From NCBI GenBank assembly GCA_038503075.1, contig JBCAML010000002.1:2790001-2854000 (forward strand): a DNA stretch of 64,000 nucleotides, given 5' to 3'. The translations under genes and the position numbers were made by a program. This DNA is from Gyromitra esculenta. Its lineage: Eukaryota; Ascomycota; Pezizomycetes; Pezizales; Discinaceae. Positions 57,701 to 64,000 of this stretch are shown piece after piece. The notes beneath the pieces were generated by a model. That model saw nothing but the letters and a program-made list of their open reading frames with translations, did no database searches and was not told the DNA's origin. The first letter of the stretch is position 1. Each line of letters starts with the position of its first letter.

Positions 57701-59101
57701 CCGAGTTGCTTCTCGACGAGCCAGCCAAACACCCAGGGTGCAGCGGGACCCGCTGTCTTCCTGACAACGTTAACGATCTAAAAGCGCAAGTTGCGGCAAA
57801 TCAGAAGGGGATCAATCTCATCAGCACACTAATCGAAGACTATGGCGAGGAGGTCGTTAAATTCTATATGGTTTCGATACAGAAGAATGCGGAACAGAGT
57901 GTGAGGAACTTACTGAAGTCTGTTTATAAAAGGTTTGAAGGGAAGGAGCTAAGAGCAAGGGAATACATGGACGATGGGAGTCCGATTTGTCTTAAGATTG
58001 AGATCGATCACGAGAAAGGAGAAGCGGAGTTTGATTTTGAAGGAACGGGTCCGGAGATGTATGGTGAGTTTTGAGGTTATACAAGATTGTTTCAAAGCGA
58101 GTGATAATTTGTGAAGCTGACGGGCGTGACATACAGGGAACATGAATGCCCCAGAAGCAGTAACATACTCAGCAATTATATATTGTCTGAGGTGTTTGAT
58201 TTCAGAGGATATTCCGCTCAACCAGGGGTGTCTAAAACCGATACATGTTAAAATCCCGAAAAACAGCTTCTTAAGCCCGAGTGGTGGCGCAGCAGTTGTC
58301 GGCGGTAATGTCTTGACGGTAAGTGAAACTAAGACTCTTTTGTAGGCGAGTGAGAAACCACGCTGATTTTAATGGTAAAACAGAGTCAGCGAATTACAGA
58401 CGTAGTTCTAAAAGCGTTTCAAGCCTGTGCAGCTAGTCAGGGCGATTGCAACAATCTGACCTTTGGATACGGTGGTAGTCAAGATGGAGGTGACCACGTC
58501 AAGGGATTTGGATATTACGAGACCATCGCTGGTGGGAGTGGAGCTGTGAGTTTGCTTACTCGCTCGCGCGTTTATGCATGCTCATACTAACGTCATTTTA
58601 TAGGGCCCTGACTGGGACGGCACATCAGGAGTTCACACTCACATGACCAACACCCGCATCACTGATGCAGAAGTTTTTGAGCGTCGCTACCCGGTTCTCC
58701 TCCGCGAATTTTCCATCAGAGAAGGCTCTGGCGGCAAAGGTGCTCATCCGGGTGGAGATGGTGTCATCCGTGACATCGAGTTCAGAATTCCGGTTCAGGT
58801 TTCGATCCTGTCAGAGCGAAGAGTTTATCATCCATACGGAATGGCCGGTGGTGAAGACGCTGAGTGCGGTCTTAATCTGTGGGTTAGGAAGCTACCGAAC
58901 GGAGAGGTTAGGACGATCAATCTAGGTGGAAAGAATACCGCTGCGATGAAGCCAGGCGAGCGAATCATAATTTGTACACCCGGAGGAGGTGGGTATGGAA
59001 ATTTGGAGGATAGAAGGAATGTCGTGAATAGAAAGGACCCAAAATTGGCTTGGAGGGGCGGGAGTTTGGCGAATAGGATGGCAACGCAAGAGTCAAACTG
59101 A
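54721..59101 (+). CDS. OXP1: 5-oxoprolinase (ATP-hydrolysing)
   Basis: Cleaves 5-oxo-L-proline to glutamate with ATP; part of the gamma-glutamyl/glutathione cycle, cytosolic. Seven exons: 54721-54750, 54818-55010, 55059-57431, 57506-58063, 58137-58318, 58384-58545 and 58604-59101, giving 1331 aa, close to the eukaryotic length of ~1290. The N-terminal hydantoinase-A half has [14 protein letters not shown] split by intron 1, [29 protein letters not shown], and [19 protein letters not shown]. The hydantoinase-B half begins [17 protein letters not shown] and includes [33 protein letters not shown], and the end [16 protein letters not shown]. All exon joins keep frame. Exon 1 is only ten codons, anchored by the nucleotide-binding start. 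Confident call. Confidence 0.96.
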
Positions 59102-62100
59102 TAGATAGATGATAGAACTAAACCCCTTGTGTTTGGGACGTTGGTTATTGATTTGATACCTCTGCACATGATGATAAAGGAAACTATAGCTATAGATGTT
59201 GGTATACTGCATGTGAAATAAGGAAATTTGGGGAGTGCTTGGTTTATAGGCTACAAATTCAGACATTTTATTATCAGATTTTTGGGAGTCCCCACAGTGT
59301 GGTACCTTTTCCTCGAAAACCCTCACGGACTCAAAAGTGGCTGAGTTACATGTGGTCTCGATCATAATTAAGTCGATCATAATCTAGGACAAAAATAACG
59401 TACTATCGAATAAGCAATTCAGGGAGCCCAACGTTTTCTTCCATTGTAGGACTTAACCACTAGACCGTTCCCCTGTCCGCCAATTACCAATACTAAAGTA
59501 CTATAGTTGTGAGAACCAATCAGTGAGAGCCAGAAATAAAGAGGACTACGTGTACGATCCAGGCTTTCTTATTAGCGTAAATATTATATAGAGTGAGTTC
59601 TCATCCCACCCCCAACTGACATCAATACCCAGTCCATAGCGTCAAACCTTATTTCTCTTAAGCTTCGTTTCTCCTTCGAACCCAGCGGATATAGACAACA
59701 TCCTTGCAAAAGACACATTCATGTAATTTCTTTGAGCTTTTATGGCGCACATTATGTTGATCGAATTTTATTCCTCGGCGATTCAGTCGGACGCATCTTT
59801 CTGGTGATTTCAGCGCCATCAACATTACCATACCATAGCCCACGCCTCGAGGTTTCTTGGATGCTATTAAAACAGAAGGATTCGGAACCTAACCCAGCGA
59901 TTACGTCATATTGGTTAGATGTTCATCCAGGTACGCATGCATGCCTAATAGAGTGACTACACAAAAAATTTCGTGGTCGAGGCAAACCCTGCAAAAGTAG
60001 CCAAACTATAACCCCAACTATACAACTCCACCACAATAAATTAAAAAAGTAAGTATAAGACCCTTTTACAAGTCATAAGGATATCGTACACAAGAACCTT
60101 GAAGCCAGCAGAAGTGGTGGCTGAGGTATAAGAAAATATTCTTGTGGAGAGAGACCTGTTGCTATTCTGGGATTTTGTAAGAATAACGGCTTCTAGACCC
60201 TCCAGCACCCCCAGAAAGCAGCAAAAAAAAAATCGGGGGAAAATCAAAAAAAAATATTGGTATTTCATCAAGTCTGCTCCTACAAGGTTAGCTTTACACT
60301 ACCACCATGGGTATGTTTAGTGGAGCCTTGATGTTCTGTGATATTTAGGCATCCTTATGGGTGCTTAGCCAGCCCATCACGAAAACTTCTGGGTGTTTTC
60401 GCTACCGCATCGATGAGTAATACGGTTTTAAGTTGCAAGTGCTAGATACCGAGTTGGACAAAAAGTTCTGTAACACAGCCGACTTAATCTAGCATTCTCC
60501 AGAATACCGCATCAATGTCGTACCAAAAACACCCAGCTTTCCCGTACTGTACTCTACAAGCCCAAAACACTCCTAGAAAGGCCTTAATTTTTAGCTAATC
60601 GCCTAAAAACTATGAGACGCCAAAAGCAATATCCAGGTCTTGGCTCTTGGGTCACAAAAAATCACTCATGCCAAGCCTGAAAAACAAACCGAGGGTCGCT
60701 AAATTCACGGTTCCAGCAAGATCTAAAACCGATAGGATAGAATCTCGGCAGATCTAACTGCCCTTGTTGGTGTATCTGAACTAAAGATTTGACAGAGTTG
60801 TAAATGGTTTGAAGATTCGCTAATGTAGTGGCGCCAACGCATTCGCAGTTGTTCCTGCATACCGTTGAGCGATGGCATCGCATAGCATGAACAGGTGCTT
60901 GGTGATTCGCCAGGTGTCTTGGGTGATGCTCGTGCTCATCGCTAATTAGCTAGATAGAATTAAGCTCGTATCGTCCTAGATTTTCCTCCTGCCAGCAACC
61001 CAACAGTCCCCTCGCTAGTCTCCGAGCGATCTGGTGCTTTTCAGGAGACGAGAAAACGGCTTCTTTTGTCGAAACACTCTCTTTGAGTTTGCGCCTGGCG
61101 GTTTCGAGGACGTTGCATCTTTATTACCACGTCACTACGAGATCTGTATATCACTCCTCACAGATAGTCACTCGTTATTCGTGGGAGGGGAGGGAGGACG
61201 GCCAAGATAGGCTCGTGCTCATTACTGAATGGTATACTTTCACAGGCTTGCCTTGGAATATAAATCTAGCACCGAAAAAGAAGTCGTTAGAAAACCGAGC
61301 AGACCATCTCACATTAGGGAAATATTGAGCGGACGGTATATACATCGATCCCTCCTTCTCTGAGTAAGCCGAAGAATTTAGACGTGGGAAACGGTGCGCG
61401 TGTAAAGGGTGTCAGAGAGTCTAGTGGAGCCATATTCCCTGTATAACAGAACTGAATTGATCCAGGCATCTTGCCCACAAAGCTAAGCGAATGAGTTCCA
61501 TCGGCTGGGATCTGTGTCCAGTGCGCATATTTGCTTGTTGCAAATTTAATTTCTATTTGTTTTTGCTATTTGTTGTCTAATCCACAAGATCAACTTCCAA
61601 TTTTTAGCTTTCGCTCTTGCTGTGGCTATATACTCCGTCGCGAGAGCCTAAGCATCAAATATAGAGATAATAGTGAAAAATCGGGGTAGCTTTGCGGCTT
61701 GGCTATAAGACACTAGGCGGATTAAGTAACGTGTGGAGGTGGCTTCGCTCTAGGCACGGCTGTCGGTATTTCTTCAGACGGTGCAAAATGCACGAAAAAA
61801 GATACATGTAGAGTGAGATAAGACAGCGTCGCGATGGAAGCGCGCGGATTGGTAAGAAACAAAATTTCGTCCCTTGCTTCCTGCTTTTAGGGTTTGTATT
61901 GCCTGGTCTTGGTTAGGAATACTAATAAGATGCCAAGTTTGCCAAGAACCAAGAACGCCATGAATTTAGCACAATGGGTTGGCGAAACGGCGAGAGTTTT
62001 AAAAATAGATAGAGTGCAGAAAAACGGGTAATTTGCTAAACCCGGTTCCTTGGTAGCTAAAAAGTAGGATCATGCGCTTGCAGGCAACTCAGGTCCCTAG

Positions 62101-63603
62101 GCAGCTGAATGGCACGGTTCGAGATCCTGTGCCAGCTGAAAAAGAAAGTTTTCTCTATGCAAATACACGAATAAACAAAGTGCTGGCGTCATCGAGATAA
62201 TGGCTTTTAAAGATTCTGTTCAGGGTGTTCTTCTGGAGATGGATAAATGGATGCGGGACGAAAGGGGCCGACAGCATGTTCAGGGTTTTAGATGTGGATT
62301 TCAGCGTTTCATGATTACAGCGCACGGACAACACCATTTATCACCGGTGCCTAGGTAATCCAAGATGCACTCTGGGCTGCAGTGTATCCCGCTTGTTCGG
62401 GAACAGTGTTCGGGAGCAGTCAGTCGGTTCTGTAAATTTGCCGGCGGGGAGTTAGAGCCAGAACTGTAGGGAGGTGTGCGAGATTTGTCTGATTTGTGTG
62501 TCTGGTGTTCATGTTCTGTATGTGAAAACATACAGCTTTTGTATCGCGTGATGGAGCCCAAGGAGCACTTGTATTCCCCTTCATGCCATGCATCCCTTCA
62601 AGCTTTGTTTTGCATCCATTCGTGTTGCACAGGACACATTTAATTAGGACGAAGGATACGGTGTATTCTAGAAACCAAGATCTGCTGAGCCGCCGCCACA
62701 TCCAGGCTATGGCGAGCAGAGATCAGGTGGCAGCGAAGGGGAGAATGGGAAAGTGGCGGGGGAGGCGGAGGCTGTTTTTCTTTCTGTTAGATCTGGGGGG
62801 ATGGGAAATTCTTTGCCGAGGAGTGTTCGGGAGCCCTGTCAAGTTTCCGCTCTTAATAGTGGCTATCCCTCCTCTTTCCGACTAATTTGTTGCAAGTGCA
62901 ATTTTGGAGATTTCCCGATCCTCTCGTGCAGCAAGCCTCCTGTCAGGTACAACACAAGCTTGCAAAGCCGTACCTGCCCCAGTTTTGCCCCTGGCCTGGC
63001 TGGAAAGAGACTCTACCGCGCGTCCGCAGGCAAACATTGAAACCTAGCCACCAACCAGAGTACAGTCCGTACCAAAACTCGAGTTTCTTGGCAAGAGACC
63101 CTGTCTGCACTTTGCGCTGTTTGGTCAGTTGCTGCCGCTCGCTCCCTCCTCGCTCTTGCTCTTCTGTTTCCCTCCTTTTCCCTCACCACTTCGTACATCA
63201 CCGCCCAACCGCCAATTTTCTCCCCTCCTCTCGCTCTCGTGCGTTTCGTGTCTTTTTTTTATATTGTTTCCCCCCCAACCCTGACACTCGCTTTCTATCT
63301 TAGTCTAGCTGCTTTCCATTGGTATTTCCATTGCCGTTCCCTTGCAGGCGCTCCACTTTCCCTCCTACCCTTTCCCTTTCGCCTTTCTCTCCTTCATTGT
63401 CTCTTTCTTTCTCCTTCAGTTGTTTATCGAGTCTTTGTTGTGTCCGTCACCCCCCCTTCATTCCAGCCACCCATTCAATTGAGTCAACGGAACGAAGCTA
63501 AAGCAATTATCGACATTGGCTCATTAATATTCGACCTTCTTGTGGTCCCCCCTAACAACCTTCTTTATTTTTCCTTTATTTCATTTACACATACACGACA
63601 ATC
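59102..63603. other. Long non-coding intergenic region
   Basis: About 4.5 kb with no supported gene. At 59440-59480 (minus) a D-arm-like GGTCTAGTGGTTAAG sequence lacks a T-arm. Weak inverted similarity links about 60378-60425 with 60500-60550. The 3' ~500 bp (about 63100-63600) are strongly C/T-rich on the plus strand and read as the leader of the following gene. Confidence 0.5.
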
Positions 63604-64000
63604 ATGTTATTACGAAAACTTCTCCCAGGTGGATTCGCCTCTTCATCATCTTTATCAGCATATAATCCGCTATCAACATCGTCACTACTATCAGCCTTTC
63701 TTCTATTCTCAGCGTTCGGCTCCCTGCCGGTTCAGGCGAACGATGTACTGGAAACTAATGGCTTCTCGTCATGTCTCAACACCTCTGACATCCAAGTTAC
63801 TCGAATGAACGTCAAATATGATCGGTCTACAAACTTAGTAACATTCGACCTGGCTGGTTCGTCCAAGTCACAGCAAAAGGTGAAGGCAGTATTGACCGTG
63901 ACGGCATACGGAAAGGAGGTGTATAGAAATGAATTTGATCCGTGCGATAAAAACATGACCCAGTTGTGTCCTCGTATGTCCCCTAATATTCTGCTGGATG
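63604..64000 (+). CDS. ML-domain/TRP-like (Flc-type) membrane protein, 5' part
   Basis: First exon 63604-63973, then a GTATGT intron donor at 63974; the gene runs off the window. The N-terminus has a hydrophobic signal segment (SSLLSAFLLFSAFGSLPVQA), followed by NDVLETNGFSSCLNTSDI, LVTFDLAGSSKSQQKVKAVLTVTAYGKEVY and NEFDPCDKNMTQLCP. This is the ML-like lipid-binding domain that precedes the TRP-like membrane domain of fungal flavin-carrier (Flc)/Pkd2-related proteins, which act in the ER, Golgi or plasma membrane in wall integrity and calcium handling. The ATG is in a good context and is the only one that gives a signal peptide. Which Flc paralogue this is cannot be told from the first exon. 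Confidence 0.85.
   Translation, partial: MLLRKLLPGGFASSSSLSAYNPLSTSSLLSAFLLFSAFGSLPVQANDVLETNGFSSCLNTSDIQVTRMNVKYDRSTNLVTFDLAGSSKSQQKVKAVLTVTAYGKEVYRNEFDPCDKNMTQLCPRMSPNILLD

Noticed and set aside
59440..59480. tRNA-like D-arm on the minus strand
   Set aside because: No anticodon arm or T-arm follows; it is a fragment at best.
62105..62140. Hairpin TGGCAC...GTGCCA with a GTTCGAG loop, resembling a T-arm
   Set aside because: Isolated stem-loop without the rest of a tRNA.

Overview
This is a window of nuclear DNA from a filamentous ascomycete (Pezizomycotina). The reasons are short introns (mostly 50-85 bp) with GT...AG ends and CTNAC-like branch sites, compact genes on both strands, and fungal-type orthologues of RPL18, ATG7, CSN3, PRO2, SR protein Srp1, DNA ligase I, antizyme, SEC6, NASP/Sim3, 5-oxoprolinase and an ML/TRP (Flc-type) membrane protein. 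A leotiomycete is my guess from the overall gene style; the sequence does not prove it. Splice sites below were chosen by reading-frame continuity and family conservation.

Layout. 1-1.6 kb: the end of RFA1 and complete RPL18. 1.6-9.2 kb: AT-rich spacer, a disordered hypothetical protein on the minus strand and an 81-aa small protein. 9.2-11.5 kb: ATG7. 12.5-16 kb: a tandem pair of diverged paralogues that I read as MazF/PemK-fold proteins, the most unusual item here; the second has a pentapeptide-repeat tail and a 60-bp tandem repeat downstream. 16.8-26.2 kb: a conserved block of PRO2 (divergent from CSN3, with a consensus Gcn4/CPC1 site between them), CSN3, srp1 and DNA ligase I. 27.5-36.3 kb: a yippee-like protein, a small hypothetical protein, ornithine decarboxylase antizyme with a +1 recoding site (UCC-UGA), and SEC6.

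36.3-42.4 kb is gene-poor and repeat-rich. It has a degenerate GCATCAGG-type tandem array split by a 451-bp hAT-like MITE with an 8-bp target duplication, an F-box/ankyrin gene that looks truncated, a tRNA-like relic and a long foldback element. 42.4-49 kb: histone chaperone NASP/Sim3, a second tandem pair of paralogous orphan genes, and a single-pass membrane protein. 49-54.7 kb is a second gene-poor AT-rich block with a small inverted-repeat element. 54.7-59.1 kb: 5-oxoprolinase in seven exons. 59-63.6 kb: mostly non-coding, ending in a pyrimidine-rich leader before the first exon of an ML-domain/TRP-like gene cut by the window edge.

The conserved genes are mostly independent housekeeping units (replication, translation, autophagy, proline and glutathione metabolism, exocytosis, chromatin). 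There is no metabolic gene cluster. Local tandem duplication (two pairs) and small DNA-transposon remnants account for most of the lineage-specific content.
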